Shown here: positions 1-9,922 of the stretch, one piece after another | Layout: each line of letters begins with the position of its first letter | Position numbering within the stretch: position 1 is the stretch's first letter | NCBI GenBank assembly: GCA_037355855.1 | Contig: CM074764.1 | Coordinates: 3,782,001-3,846,000 of the forward strand | DNA length: 64,000 nucleotides | Origin: Pseudo-nitzschia pungens | Taxonomy: Eukaryota; Bacillariophyta; Bacillariophyceae; Bacillariales; Bacillariaceae | Reading direction: 5' to 3' | Translations under genes and position numbers: made by a program | Notes under the pieces: generated by a model | The model's input: the letters and a program-made list of their open reading frames with translations, nothing else | Databases searched by the model: none | Told to the model about the DNA's origin: nothing

Positions 1-310
1 AGAAGATATTCGTGGTAATTTCTTCGCATTTGGCGGCTGGGAAAAGCCACTGGATTTCATACTTCTGCAGCCCGGCGTAACATTCCAACGAGGCTGTATT
101 CCAACGGTATTTTTCAAGCGCAGTTCGATCACCAAATATCAATATCTTGATTGCCCCCTTAGTCACCCCCTTAGTCACCTCCTTGGGGGCGTTCAAAGTT
201 TCCGTCGTTAGTAGACTGGCATTGATATCGCGCTGCAACTGAAACGACCATGCGAGTAGCAAGACCGCCGTCAACGATGCGAGCCAAAATGCAAGTGATG
301 AGATATTCAT
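1..310 (-). CDS. 5' part of a host gene: signal-anchored protein, possibly glycosyltransferase-like
   Basis: Reading the minus strand from the ATG at 308-310 gives 103 uninterrupted codons that run off the left edge. Residues 4-23 form a hydrophobic segment (SSLAFWLASLTAVLLLAW) after a short N-terminus, as in a type II membrane anchor or signal peptide. A short stem with two VTKG units follows, then a sequence that looks like the start of a folded domain (IKILIFGD, followed by SLECYAGLQKYEIQW). The hydrophobic strand followed by a cysteine-containing CYA helix reminds me of Golgi/ER sugar-nucleotide transferases, but too little is present to assign a family. It is the only host-type coding sequence in the window. 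The 174 bp between its start and the pogo transposon at 485 would hold its promoter; I see no clear TATA box. Confidence 0.6.
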   Translation of the reverse strand, partial: MNISSLAFWLASLTAVLLLAWSFQLQRDINASLLTTETLNAPKEVTKGVTKGAIKILIFGDRTALEKYRWNTASLECYAGLQKYEIQWLFPAAKCEEITTNIF

Positions 311-484
311 TAGAGAAACGTTTGATCATCCGTTCACGGTCATTCCAGAAGTAAGTATGCCTGTTGATGTCGCTAAAGCAGGCGGGGAGGAATCTGTAGT
401 GGTTGTTTTAATTTTACCACTCGTACCGGCACGGTAATTAGGACTCGTAATTGTTTTAATCTTATCTTAACTTACCTAAGGTTA

Positions 485-510
485 CGAGTTTAAGTGTTAA
501 CGACGCCGAG
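485..510 (+). repeat. Left terminal inverted repeat of the pogo-like transposon
   Basis: It begins CGAGTTTAAGTGTTAAC and ends GCCGAG. It pairs with 9897-9922 with two mismatches and is preceded by TA at 483-484. Confidence 0.8.
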
Positions 511-784
511 TTTTCAGAGACAACTTCCTTAGCGAAAAACTCTAATTAGCGCTTAAAACTTCTCTTTATTTTATTCCTCCAATGACAGCTTTGTTGAACA
601 AAGACAATTGTTACGCCCGAAAGGGTTTGACGTCAGCTTCATTTTGGCGCAAAAACGAGCTCCAAACTCCCAGTACAGCCTTTTCTAGCTTGTCAAACGT
701 CCGCACCAAAATAATCACCGTAATTCTTTTATTTCATTAATCAACACCCATAGGTGTCTAACCATGGGAATTGCATTTATATGA

Positions 785-1135
785 CGTCCGAAAACTGTTT
801 CGCGACCCATCGCGACCAATCGCGACCGGATCGCGACCCAATCGCCACTTGTCTCAGAAAAATGCGACCCCAATTTTTTATTTCACAACCTTTTTTCCAC
901 TATTCTCAACCTTATTTCTCCTTTTTCTTGATCCCCGCATCGTTTTCAGGAAAATGTTCTGATCTAGACCCTGATATTCAGTCCCTCGTCACCCTTTCAT
1001 TCCATTTTACACATTTGACACATTTGACTCAACATAACAAATAATTTTTAATCCAATTTACTTCAATCACACAAAAGGGTTACGTGGTGCAAAAATTGTA
1101 CAGGGAGATACCGGTATGTAGAAAAAAAATTAAAT
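785..1135 (+). repeat. Left arm of E1 with TIR and subterminal TCGCGACC array
   Basis: The first ~65 bp contain five spaced copies of TCGCGACC or a close variant, after which an AT-rich stretch matches the left arms of E2, E3 and E4. The TCGCGA core is palindromic, as expected for a transposase or accessory-protein binding site. No gene is visible. Confidence 0.7.
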
Positions 1136-1139
1136 ACAG

Positions 1140-2600
1140 GGGGATTAGCAATTAGCAAGCAGCAACGAACGCGTCGACAATACAGGGGGGACAGCAAGCA
1201 GTAGGGTTATAATACAGGGGAGGGGACAGCAAGCAGCAACCAACGCGTCAATAATACAGGGGGGGGGGACAGCAAGCAGCAGCAACGCGTCGATAATACA
1301 GAGGAGGGACAGCAAGCAGCAAGCAGCAGCAACGCGTCGATACTACAGGGGGGATAATACACGAAAATATTTTTAAAGAACTATCGCCTTTGTCGTCTTT
1401 CCTTTTGGGGGGGACAGCAAGCAGCAACGCGTTGATAATACAGCAAGCAGCACCAACGCGTCGATAATACAGAGGGGGGACAGCAAGCAGCAACGCGTCG
1501 ATAATACAGGGGGGACAGCAAGCAGCAACGCGTCGATAATACAGAGGGGGGACAGCAAGCAGCAACGCGTCGATAATACAGAGGAGGGACAGCAAGCAGC
1601 AAGCAGCAGCAACCAACGCGTCGACAATACAGGGGGGGGGGGCAGCAAGCAGCAGCAAGCAGCAACGCGTCGATAATACAGGGGGGACAGCAAGCAGCAG
1701 CAAGCAGCAACGCGTCGATAATACAAACAGCAAGCAGCAGTCGATAATACAGGGGGGGCAGCAAACAGCAAACAGCAGCAGCAACGCGTCGATAATACAG
1801 GGGGGAGAGCAAGCAGCAACGAACGCGTCTATAATACAGGGGGGACAGCAAGCAGCAACGCGTCGATAATACAGGGGGGACAGCAAGCAGCAAACAGCAG
1901 CAACGCGTCGATAATTAAGGGGGGACAGCAAGCAACAACGCGTCGATAATACAGGGGGGAGACAGCAAGCAGCAACGCGTCGATAATACAGGGGGGACAG
2001 CAAGCAGCAAACAGCAGCAACGCGTCGATAATTAAGGGGGGACAGCAAGCAACAACGCGTCGATAATACAGGGGGGAGACAGCAAGCAGCAACGCGTCGA
2101 TAATACAGGGGCGGACAGCAAGCAGCAGCAACACGTTGATAATACAAACGCGTCGATAATACGGGGGGGGACAGCAAGCAGCAAGCAGCAAAAAGCAACG
2201 CGTCGATAATACAGGGGGGCCAGCAAGCAGCAGCAACGCGTCAATAATACAGGGAGACATCAAGCAGCAACGCGTCAATAATACAGGGAGACATCAAGCA
2301 GCAACGCGTCGATAATACAGGGGGGGGGACAGCAAGCAGCAGCAACGCGTCGATAATACAGGGGGGACAGCAAGCAGCAGCAACACGTCGATAATACAGG
2401 GGGGACAGCAAGCAGCAGCAACGCGTCGATAATACAGGGGGGACAGCAAGCAGCAGCAACACGTCGATAATACAGGGGGGGACAGCAAGCAGCAACAAAC
2501 GCGTCGACATTACAGGGGGGACAGCAAGCAGCAACGAACGCGTCGATAATACAAGGGGGACAGCAAGCAGCAACGCGTCGATAATACAGGGGGGATAATA
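1140..2600. repeat. ~35-bp G-rich minisatellite (E1)
   Basis: Roughly 35 tandem units consist of a run of 4-9 G, ACAGCAAGCAGCAAC, ACGCGTCGATAATAC and a short AGG linker. Units vary by insertion of extra AGC triplets and in G-run length. A short interruption at 1340-1425 carries the sequence that normally follows the array (AATATTTTTAAAGAACTATC), so the array was partly duplicated together with its flank. The many long reading frames across it come from the lack of stop codons in the unit and are not genes. Confidence 0.9.
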
Positions 2601-2617
2601 CACGAGAATATTTTTAA

Positions 2618-3014
2618 AGAACTATCGCCGTCTTTCGATCGTATCGGTCATTCCCCTCTTCAACAATCGTATCGGTCGTTTGTCGTTCGTCGTCGTCGTC
2701 GTCCTTGAAATCGTCGTTGCTCTTCGTTTCGATCGTGTTTGTCGTCCTTGAAGTCGTCGTTGCTCTTCGCTTCGATCGTCTTCGTCGTTGCTCTTTGCTA
2801 CGATCTGTGTGTGGTTGTACGATTGTACAAAATAAACAACGGGCGGTTAGTCGTCATCGTCGTCGTCGTCGTCCTGGTCGTCGTCGTCGTCCCGGTCGTC
2901 GCCGTCGTCCCCCTCTTCTACGATCGTACCTTCGTCGTACCTTTTAGTGTCTTCGGTCTTCGTTGTTCCAATCGTCTTTGTCGTCCTCTGCAGGTTCGTT
3001 CGCGCGTTGTACTC
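2618..3014. repeat. CGT-rich low-complexity tract (E1)
   Basis: Repeats of TCGTCGT together with AAATCGTCGTTGCTCTTCG-type units, the minus-strand form of the repeat that flanks genes A and B in E3. No coding potential is credible here. Confidence 0.7.
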
Positions 3015-3470
3015 GTAGATGTCTGGTTAAGCCAGATGACCCAAGGTCTGCAGCCCACCCTATCTTGATAGCAAAAGATAACAGCAAGGATTTCAAGAGT
3101 GATCAGTTCTATACTTTCTTTGCCATTTGTCTCTCCAAGATGGTACCAGGCGCCTTGTTCCCACTTTAAACTGGTCCGGCCAGAAAATAAATCGAAAATT
3201 ATGACACATCCTGTACGAGGGAGATGTGGGGCGGAAAATAAACACCGCGATAGTTACGTACTTTACAGTAGTCTACGGTACCGGGTGTACAGACTGCGTG
3301 AAAAAATGACATCAGTGTACGTAACTTGCAGTAGGAACTGTACACGCTGATCAGTACAAAAAAAAAACTAGTGGTTTGTAGAGGCTTGTATGCAGGGGAT
3401 GTGTAGGTTTCCAGTACTGTGTACACTGTACGTACGGTACTGGTACAAATCTTTTGGCGCGAAGTGGTGG
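3015..3470. other. Conserved non-coding block of the E family (E1 copy)
   Basis: It matches E2 (~29515-30115), E3 (~42125-42665) and E4 (~61885-62350). Shared landmarks are CTCCAAGATGGTACCAGGCG, GATGTGGGGCGGAAAAT and GGGGATGTGTAGGTTTCCAG, followed by a GTACGGTACTGG palindrome-rich stretch. In E3 and E4 the block lies between the divergently transcribed genes B and C, so it may be a promoter region. The 230 bp that follow to 3700 show nothing identifiable. Confidence 0.6.
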
Positions 3471-3699
3471 AGATACGGTAAACCTTACCTTACTGTTGGT
3501 ACATATTATACAGGATGAGCCTTCCCCGAGATGGTAGTACGATTTAAAGTTAGAGAGAACACCCTTCCAGCAGCAGTAGACAGTAATAGTGGCACTGTTG
3601 GATGCAACTGATGCAAGGTTGTTGGTTCGAATCTTGTTGTAGCATTGCCTTTTTCGCGATGCAATAGCAATATTTTTGCTGCGAAGCACATGTCATCAG

Positions 3700-4935
3700 G
3701 TGATCTATTCAGTTATTAAATGGTGACATCCATACCATTGGTGATTTTTGAATACTTCTTTTTGCATACTCTTGCCCATGCATAGGATGAGAAATATTCA
3801 CACTGGAATCACAAAATATTGACTAGATTCATTCACATATTTGATTTTACAGCAGTTTCTACTAAATGCTGCGATACTGAACCAAATATTAATTATTCTG
3901 TGGTGACACCCAAATTATTGGTGATTTTTGAATACTTCTTTTTGAATACTCTTGCCCATGCACAGGATGAGGATTATTCACACTGGAATCACACAAAGAT
4001 TGGCCAGATTCATTCAGATATGTGATTTGGTACTTTTTTCTAGTAGATTCCGCAGTAGTGGACCAAATATTTTAATTATTCAGTGGTGACATCCAAATTA
4101 TTGGTGATTTTTGAATACTTCTTTTTGCATACTCTTCCCCATGCACAGGATGAGAAATGATATTCACACTGGAATCACACAACTATTGGCCAGATTCATT
4201 CAGATATTTGATTTTAGAGTATTTTCTACTAAATGCTGAGGTACTGGGCCAAATATTGATTATTCAGTGGTGACATCCAAATTATTGGTGATTTTTGAAT
4301 ACTTCTTTTTGCATACTCTTGCCCATGGATAGGATGAGAAATATTCACACTGGAATCACACAAAGATTGGCCACATTCATTCAGATATTTGATTTTACAG
4401 TATTTTCTAGTACATGCCGCAGTACTGGGCCAAATATTAATTATTCAGTGGTGACATCCAAACTTTCAATGATTTTTGAATACTTCTTTTTGCATACTCT
4501 TGCCCATGCACAGTATGAGGAATATTCACACTGGAATCACACAACTATTGGCCAGATTCATTCCGATATGTGATTTGCTACTTTTTTCTAGTGAATTCCG
4601 CAGTAGTTGACCAAATATTAATTATTCAGTGGTGACACCCATACCATTTGTGATTTTTGAATACTTCTTTTTGCATACTCTTGCCCATGGATAGGATGAG
4701 AAATATTCAAACTGGAATCACACAAAGATTGGCCAGATTCATTCAGATATGTGATTTTACAGTATTTTCTAGTAAATTCCGCAGTAGTGGGCCAACTACT
4801 AATTATTCAGTGGTGACATCCAAATTATTGGTGATTTTTGAATACTTCTTTTTGAATAGTCTTGCCCATGCATAGGATGAGAAATATTCACACTGGAATC
4901 ACACAAAGAATGGCCAGATTCATTCAGATATTTGA
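3700..4935. repeat. ~181-bp tandem repeat (E1)
   Basis: About seven units. The landmark GTGACATCCAAATTATTGG or a variant recurs near 3722, 3903, 4086, 4269, 4449, 4632 and 4815. E2 carries the same family at 30355-31390. The units are AT-rich, with short ORFs that keep phase between units only by chance. Confidence 0.88.
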
Positions 4936-5728
4936 TTTGATGGTATATTCACTGAGGTAGTACTATTCTTGCTGCTTGTAGTAGTAGTACAGTTATACAC
5001 TGCTGCTACATACTACTGCAGTGCGTAGGTAGTAGTACATAAGAGGTAGTCCAAAATTATGGCGCAGCGGGGCTGGCTCTCTGTGGTTTAGGTGGCGCGC
5101 GATATCACCATCATCAGCAGCTTTCTACTGGTTTCTACTATTACTTCAGTACGGTACATACTACTAGTAGTAACTCTACTGCTATCATGTAGAAGAAATC
5201 AATTCTCGGCAAACACATGCATGACAGAAAATGCATGTGTCGTAAATCTTACTTCACATAATTTTGGGTCGAAATGGAACAAGAAAGACGGCAACTGAAA
5301 TATAATGAGATGGAAATGGTAAGTGAACCACATCAAGGTTGGAGGAGGTATTAATAATGGATTTTGATTCGTCTAACTGTGCATCATTGACTTGCCTGCT
5401 TGCTCCTGATAGGGAGGCGACCGCAACTGCTGATGAAATAGGATGCAACGGCAAATGAAATATAATGCAACGGTGAGTGAAGCACATCAAGATCTGGGGT
5501 ATTGATAATGGATTTCAATTGTTCTAATTCTGCATTGAGTTGCCTGCTTGCTACTGATAGGGAAGAATGAACTTTAATTCGACGGGGCAACTGAAAAATG
5601 ATGTGAAAAATGATGTGAAAAATGATGCGACGGGGCAACTGACACATATTGCGATCGCAAGACAAATATGATGGGATCGCAACTGACAAAATGATGCGAT
5701 TGCAACTGATGAAATATGATGCGATGTG
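4936..5728. other. E1 internal spacer with degenerate short repeats
   Basis: It contains GTAGTAGTA-rich sequence (4960-5180) and, from ~5300, degenerate units such as GATGCGACGGGGCAACTGA. E2 has the same segment at 31390-32155. No gene can be supported. A short match around ATTATGGCGC resembles the leader of gene D in E3 (~47515), so part may be decayed gene D sequence. Confidence 0.45.
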
Positions 5729-5815
5729 AGGAGACCTTTACTGGCAGTACAGATACCGGTATGGATGAAATTATCACGATGACCATTATTTAAAAATCGT
5801 TTGAACCAAAATTTT
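5729..5815 (+). pseudogene. Remnant of the 3' end of gene D (E1)
   Basis: The stretch GAGGAGACCTTTACTGGCAG and the following bases through TTTAAAAATCGTTTGAACC align with the last ~70 bp of gene D in E3 (49261-49325), including the stop codon region. It shows that E1 arose by internal deletion from a gene D-bearing element. Confidence 0.6.
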
Positions 5816-6135
5816 TGTGGTGTGCATGAGGACGAAGACGATCGGAGCAAAGAGCAACGACGATTTCAAGGACGACGAAGACGATCGAAGCGAAGAGCAA
5901 CGACGATTTCAGAGAGGACGACGAAGCCAATCGAAGCGAAGAGCAACGACAATTTCAGAGAGGACGACGATTTCAGGGAGGACGACGAAGAGGAAGGCAA
6001 TTGGAGCGAAGAGCAATGACGGCTTCAGGGAGGACGAAGACGATCGAAGCGAGAAGCAACGACAACTTCAAGGACGACGCAGACAAGGACGATCGAAACG
6101 AAGAGCGACGACGATTTCAAGGACGACTTCTTCTT
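5816..6135 (+). repeat. GAAGAGCAACGACG repeat tract (E1, right side)
   Basis: Degenerate 30-50-bp units built around GATCGAAGCGAAGAGCAACG and ACGATTTCAAGGACGACGA. The same family occurs at the right ends of E2 and E3 and, in opposite orientation, around genes A and B of E3 and E4. Confidence 0.75.
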
Positions 6136-6638
6136 TTAACGAACCAAAATTTGTGTGTGCGTGTGTGAGAAAATTGAACAGAGAATAAACAATTATTAGA
6201 GTAATATCAATATTTATCAAAAGAAAGACTTATATTTTGCATCATAGTGTTTCAAAATTTTTTTTCATGGGGGTCGCGATTCCTGGGCTTCGGGTAATAA
6301 TTGTGATTTTTGTGATGAATTTCTTGAGGGGTGTGATGGGAAATACTTTGTGTCGGGATGAGAAATCAATTTTTGGGAGTGAATTTCTGCAACAGTCTCA
6401 TAATATATAATGATGGTAGGGTCGGTAATAATGAGTCAGATTGAAAAAAAATTTGGGTCGAGTTTGAATTTTATTTTTTTTTTTTCGTAATTTTCGTAAT
6501 TGAGGTAGTTACGGGGTCGCGATTGGGGTTGCGAATCGGGAGAGAGCTAGGAATCGAGCTACGTCAAAATGAGCCAGGAATAAATCGCGACCCCCCTAAA
6601 TAAATTCTTGGGAGGGGTCGCGAACCAGTTTTCGGACG
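6136..6638 (+). repeat. Right arm of E1 with terminal inverted repeat
   Basis: It begins near AACCAAAATTTGTGTGTGCG and is nearly identical to 32540-33040 (E2) and 49548-50149 (E3). Three TCGCGA-type motifs occur before the terminal GGTCGCGAACCAGTTTTCGG. No gene. Confidence 0.75.
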
Positions 6639-6683
6639 GACCACCCCCCTCGGAGTAAGTGTTACGTATTCCACCAATACACT

Positions 6684-9600
6684 ATGGACAAGCCACCTTC
6701 CAATTTGCAGTCTGATCGGGACCCCGGTTATGGAGAAACGGATCCACAAAGATTTACAGATTTTTCGGGTGTTGCGTCGAATGACGAAAAACAGTCTCCA
6801 GCTGAAACAACAGTGCTGGGCCATCACACTGCAAAAAAGTTTCCAGGTCTCACTCTCCCACCATGGGATATAACAGATGATGGGTTGGCTAAGAAGGTGG
6901 TTCAGAGACAGCAGGAGCATGCAAGAAATTCGAACAAGGCGGCGACAAGAAAAACAACAACAAAAATGCGTGCGAGTTCCTCAAGCGCTGTGCCCCCTCC
7001 TCCTATTGCAAAGAAGCCAACTGGTGTCATGGTCGAATGTGACCTTACAACTGAAGCAGCTGCGATTCTTGTTCTTTCAAGAAATAGTAAGGCGATGACG
7101 ACCGCGCTTGCCATGCAGTGTGTTGGATTTTCGCCCGAGGAGTGTAAGAATAAGACGCTTCAAAAAAGAGTCAATCGATGCAAGCAAAGGATGCTTGAGG
7201 GAAAGGTGAAGCCGCCTCCATCAGTATTGATCTCCTCGTTAGGTGAGACATCATCTATGTCTCCTCTTACAACAGAATCGCGAAGTCGAATCGCTCAGCG
7301 AACGTCATTGGCGTCTAGCCCTTCTTCAGCAAACGAGATCCTCACCACAGAACATAGCAGCAATAAAAGAAAGAGCATCGAATCAACAACCAACGAAGAC
7401 GCACGCAGTGCAGCTGCACGCCGTCTTGCGTTAAGGATTACCCCGGCGCCTTTAATAGTGAAGAAGACACGCAGAACACCCAAACAAGTGCAGCAGGATA
7501 TGGCTTTGCATCAGATAGAGAGGGAACGTGAAGAAGAGGCCTATCTACTTGCATGTAAAATGTATAAGGATCAGAAAAATGAACAGAATCCAAAGTCAGC
7601 AAGATCGATTTGCGAACTGGTAAATAGACTGTATGGGACACAGGTCCACGAGAGAACAATTCGCGATCGCGTTGCACGGAGTTTGGACAAGGTCCCTCCG
7701 CGGAAGGGAGGGGGAAGAAAAGCAGAACTGCCCGCAGCAACAGAAGCAGCGTTAGTCTCTGCAATTGTAACCTACATTAACCTCACTACTGCGTCTATGG
7801 AGCAAACGCCAAATCGACAGGATATTATCCAACGCTTGGGGATCGTGCTTTTCAATGGTCCAACGCGTATAAGGGATTGCGAAGCCCTTTTCCGTAAACT
7901 GCAACCACGATATGCCAAGGATGTAGAGGTTGTTATTTGCGATTCAAAAATTGAAGACCGTAGAGCGCTCTGGAGTACATACAACCATATCAACGATTGG
8001 TTTGAGAAAAAGAAGGCGTGGTTCATTCAGTTTGGTTTTGCACGAGCAGCAACAGATGCTGATAGAACTGCAGGGCACAAGGGGGAACTTGTTTTCTTCA
8101 AGGGTCAGCTTCATCGCGTATTGAATATCGACAAGACAGGGATTTCTTTGAATGGGACGACTCATGTCTCTGGTGGTCGTCGAAGTACTGAGTACAGTTC
8201 TAGCAACAAACTCTTACCTAGTGGTGTTGATAAACGAAACAAGAGTAGCTATCGCTGTACCTTTATTGGCGGCAGTACAATTTCAGGATATCCAATCCCT
8301 CCACACTTCCAGTTAAAAAGCAAAGTGGCAGATGACGGATCACGCAAAATACAAAAAGACTTCTACCGTCAGAAGTCGATTCGCAAGTTCAAAGGCGTTT
8401 GGGGATTTGGCGAGCTCACTACTCGAGGGATGACAATAGACAGTAATGAAATTGCTGGAATGGATGCCGTTGCTTTTCGAAGCTACGTACTAAACTCAAT
8501 TCGTCCAATCTATCCAGATGTACACGACACGCCTGGAAAGCGCGTCTGTCTTATGGTTGATTTAGGTCCTGGGCGAAAGGACCGTACGCTACTTGCTGAG
8601 TTAAAGGCCCTAGGTATCTACATTATATCCGGTGTTCCAAACACCACCCACATCACTCAACCAACAGATCGCAACTACGGTCCTTTCAAGTCAATCTATC
8701 GCGAACATCTCCGCAAGTTGACGGTTGAGCGCCGATCAAACAATCAGACAATTCGCGCTACAGATATTCCGTTGTTGATATTTGGTGGAGTAGATTCTTC
8801 TACTGCATTGAACTTACCAAGCGCTTTCGATCATGCATTTGCTGTCGACCGATCCGTCGAAATTTGGAAGACAATCGGCTTGTATCCATACACACGACAG
8901 TGTTTAGGCGATTCAAAAGTTAAGCACGAGCTGATCATTCTTCCAGATGGATCCATTGACGTTGATGCGGATCCCTTGACCTTTGAGTTGCTTGAAATCG
9001 AAAAAAAGAATGCAGCTGCAGTTCAGTATCTAACAGAGCACGGATTCAATGGAGAAGCCTTTCGTCAGACAGCACCCCGCAACTACCAAGTTAAAAAGGT
9101 TGAAGTGACAGAGCCCTATACTCGAAAACGACAGGACGCCATTGCTAACGCTACGAGTCAAGGTGGTCTATATCTTGTATTGAACGACGGTGCGGTGAAT
9201 ACAGATGATTTGTTCATTGCTGACGAACGAGCACACCGGCAGGCGGTTGTCAAGAAGCTCATGGCAAAGAAGAAGAAGGCTGACGCTGATGCAGTATTGG
9301 ATGAGTCTGCCAAAGCCCTTATTGCTAAGTGTGCAAATGGGAACAAAGAGATATCCACACTCCCGGTGTCATCGTTGAAGATCCTATTTGAGTGGAAACT
9401 AGGGAAGAAACCAAAGAATGGTCTAAAGAAGAGTGATATTGTTGCTGCTTGGAATAAGGCAAAGGATGATCCCCCAGCTGCAATGGTGGAGTGGACTGAA
9501 GAAGACTCTGAGTATATGAAAAAAATGGAGACAGAAGAAATTGAACTTAAACACACATTAGTTGGGAAGAAGACCAGGGAAATTCTCCAACAGAGTATTT

Positions 9601-9713
9601 CTTTTTTACAGAATCTTACTCCAGAACAAATCAGAACTGCTGATGTATCACCAGAGATGCTAGATTCAATCAAGCGCTTCAAAGGTGGGGAGTTTCAGCT
9701 GGCAGACATTTAA
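6684..9713 (+). CDS. pogo-type DD35D transposase
   Basis: The 1009-aa ORF starts at an ATG 46 bp right of the E1 insertion. The first ~260 residues are basic and low-complexity and probably disordered. Around residues 270-420 are helix-turn-helix-like stretches (SARSICELVNRLYG, followed by HERTIRDRVARSL and a second helical block), the usual place for CENP-B/HTH DNA-binding modules in pogo proteins. The DDE_1-type core shows LNIDKTG (D483), VCLMVDLGPG (D626) and the TTHITQPTDRNYG motif (D662); exactly 35 residues separate the last two aspartates. The C-terminal ~250 residues are charged and lysine-rich. It should bind its inverted repeats and cut and paste at TA. The reading frame is intact, but its original upstream region has been displaced 5.9 kb by E1, so its expression is doubtful. 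Confidence 0.85.
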   Translation: MDKPPSNLQSDRDPGYGETDPQRFTDFSGVASNDEKQSPAETTVLGHHTAKKFPGLTLPPWDITDDGLAKKVVQRQQEHARNSNKAATRKTTTKMRASSSSAVPPPPIAKKPTGVMVECDLTTEAAAILVLSRNSKAMTTALAMQCVGFSPEECKNKTLQKRVNRCKQRMLEGKVKPPPSVLISSLGETSSMSPLTTESRSRIAQRTSLASSPSSANEILTTEHSSNKRKSIESTTNEDARSAAARRLALRITPAPLIVKKTRRTPKQVQQDMALHQIEREREEEAYLLACKMYKDQKNEQNPKSARSICELVNRLYGTQVHERTIRDRVARSLDKVPPRKGGGRKAELPAATEAALVSAIVTYINLTTASMEQTPNRQDIIQRLGIVLFNGPTRIRDCEALFRKLQPRYAKDVEVVICDSKIEDRRALWSTYNHINDWFEKKKAWFIQFGFARAATDADRTAGHKGELVFFKGQLHRVLNIDKTGISLNGTTHVSGGRRSTEYSSSNKLLPSGVDKRNKSSYRCTFIGGSTISGYPIPPHFQLKSKVADDGSRKIQKDFYRQKSIRKFKGVWGFGELTTRGMTIDSNEIAGMDAVAFRSYVLNSIRPIYPDVHDTPGKRVCLMVDLGPGRKDRTLLAELKALGIYIISGVPNTTHITQPTDRNYGPFKSIYREHLRKLTVERRSNNQTIRATDIPLLIFGGVDSSTALNLPSAFDHAFAVDRSVEIWKTIGLYPYTRQCLGDSKVKHELIILPDGSIDVDADPLTFELLEIEKKNAAAVQYLTEHGFNGEAFRQTAPRNYQVKKVEVTEPYTRKRQDAIANATSQGGLYLVLNDGAVNTDDLFIADERAHRQAVVKKLMAKKKKADADAVLDESAKALIAKCANGNKEISTLPVSSLKILFEWKLGKKPKNGLKKSDIVAAWNKAKDDPPAAMVEWTEEDSEYMKKMETEEIELKHTLVGKKTREILQQSISFLQNLTPEQIRTADVSPEMLDSIKRFKGGEFQLADI

Positions 9714-9896
9714 TAGAGCAGTAGTGTCAAACTTAATAAGGTGTTAGTGTTGTTCGTTTGTTTTACTAGTAGTACTATGTTTCGAATCGGTTTCGAAGCA
9801 ATGGGATTGATTATTTTCAAATCATGAGACATCTTGACGTTGGCGTTGAAACCACGCCAAAATTATTTGTGTACAACTGGTAGAGTTTCTACGTGT

Positions 9897-9922
9897 CTCG
9901 GCGCAGTTAACACTTAAACTCG
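9897..9922 (-). repeat. Right terminal inverted repeat of the pogo-like transposon
   Basis: Inverse of 485-510 with two mismatches, followed by TA at 9923-9924. The 207 bp from here to the PAT-like element at 10132 hold short GTACGGTA/TACCGTAC palindromes and no credible gene. Confidence 0.8.

Larger units (their letters stand above)
785..6638. mobile_element. E1: non-autonomous member of the E transposon family, nested in the pogo element
   Basis: The left end reads CGTCCGAAAACTGTTTCGCG and the right end is its inverse with one mismatch (GAACCAG instead of GAAACAG). GA flanks both sides (783-784 and 6639-6640), a 2-bp target duplication. E1 is 5854 bp and has no intact gene. Its order is: left arm similar to E3/E4 (785-1135), G-rich minisatellite (1140-2600), CGT-rich tract, conserved non-coding block (3015-3470), 181-bp tandem repeats (3700-4935), degenerate repeats, a short gene D remnant, a GAAGAGCAACGACG repeat tract, and the conserved right arm. 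It would depend on transposase from a copy such as E3. Confidence 0.85.
485..9922 (+). mobile_element. pogo/Tc1-like DNA transposon, interrupted by element E1
   Basis: The ends are inverted 26-bp repeats (485-510 and 9897-9922) matching at 24 of 26 positions. TA lies immediately outside both ends (483-484 and 9923-9924), the target duplication expected for the Tc1/mariner/pogo superfamily. The only gene is the transposase at 6684-9713. Without the nested E1 insertion (785-6638 plus its 2-bp duplication) the element would be about 3.6 kb. The left arm 511-784 and right arm 9714-9896 are non-coding and show nothing else I can identify. Confidence 0.82.

Noticed and set aside
1248..2600. Long minus-strand ORFs (up to 316 aa, Cys/Leu-rich) in several frames over the minisatellite; the same over 28142-29086
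   Set aside because: The repeat unit has no stop in several frames, so ORFs arise in all of them at once. The protein is a repeat of LSTRCCLLSP-type units with no other support.
1140..2600. CRISPR-like array
   Set aside because: Units are contiguous with no unique spacers, G-run lengths vary, and the context is eukaryotic transposon DNA without cas genes.
5817..6188. Arg-rich plus-strand ORFs over the GAAGAGCAACGACG tract, also at 32244-32570 and 49256-49596
   Set aside because: Simple-repeat reading frames that change with unit number and have no conserved start between copies.
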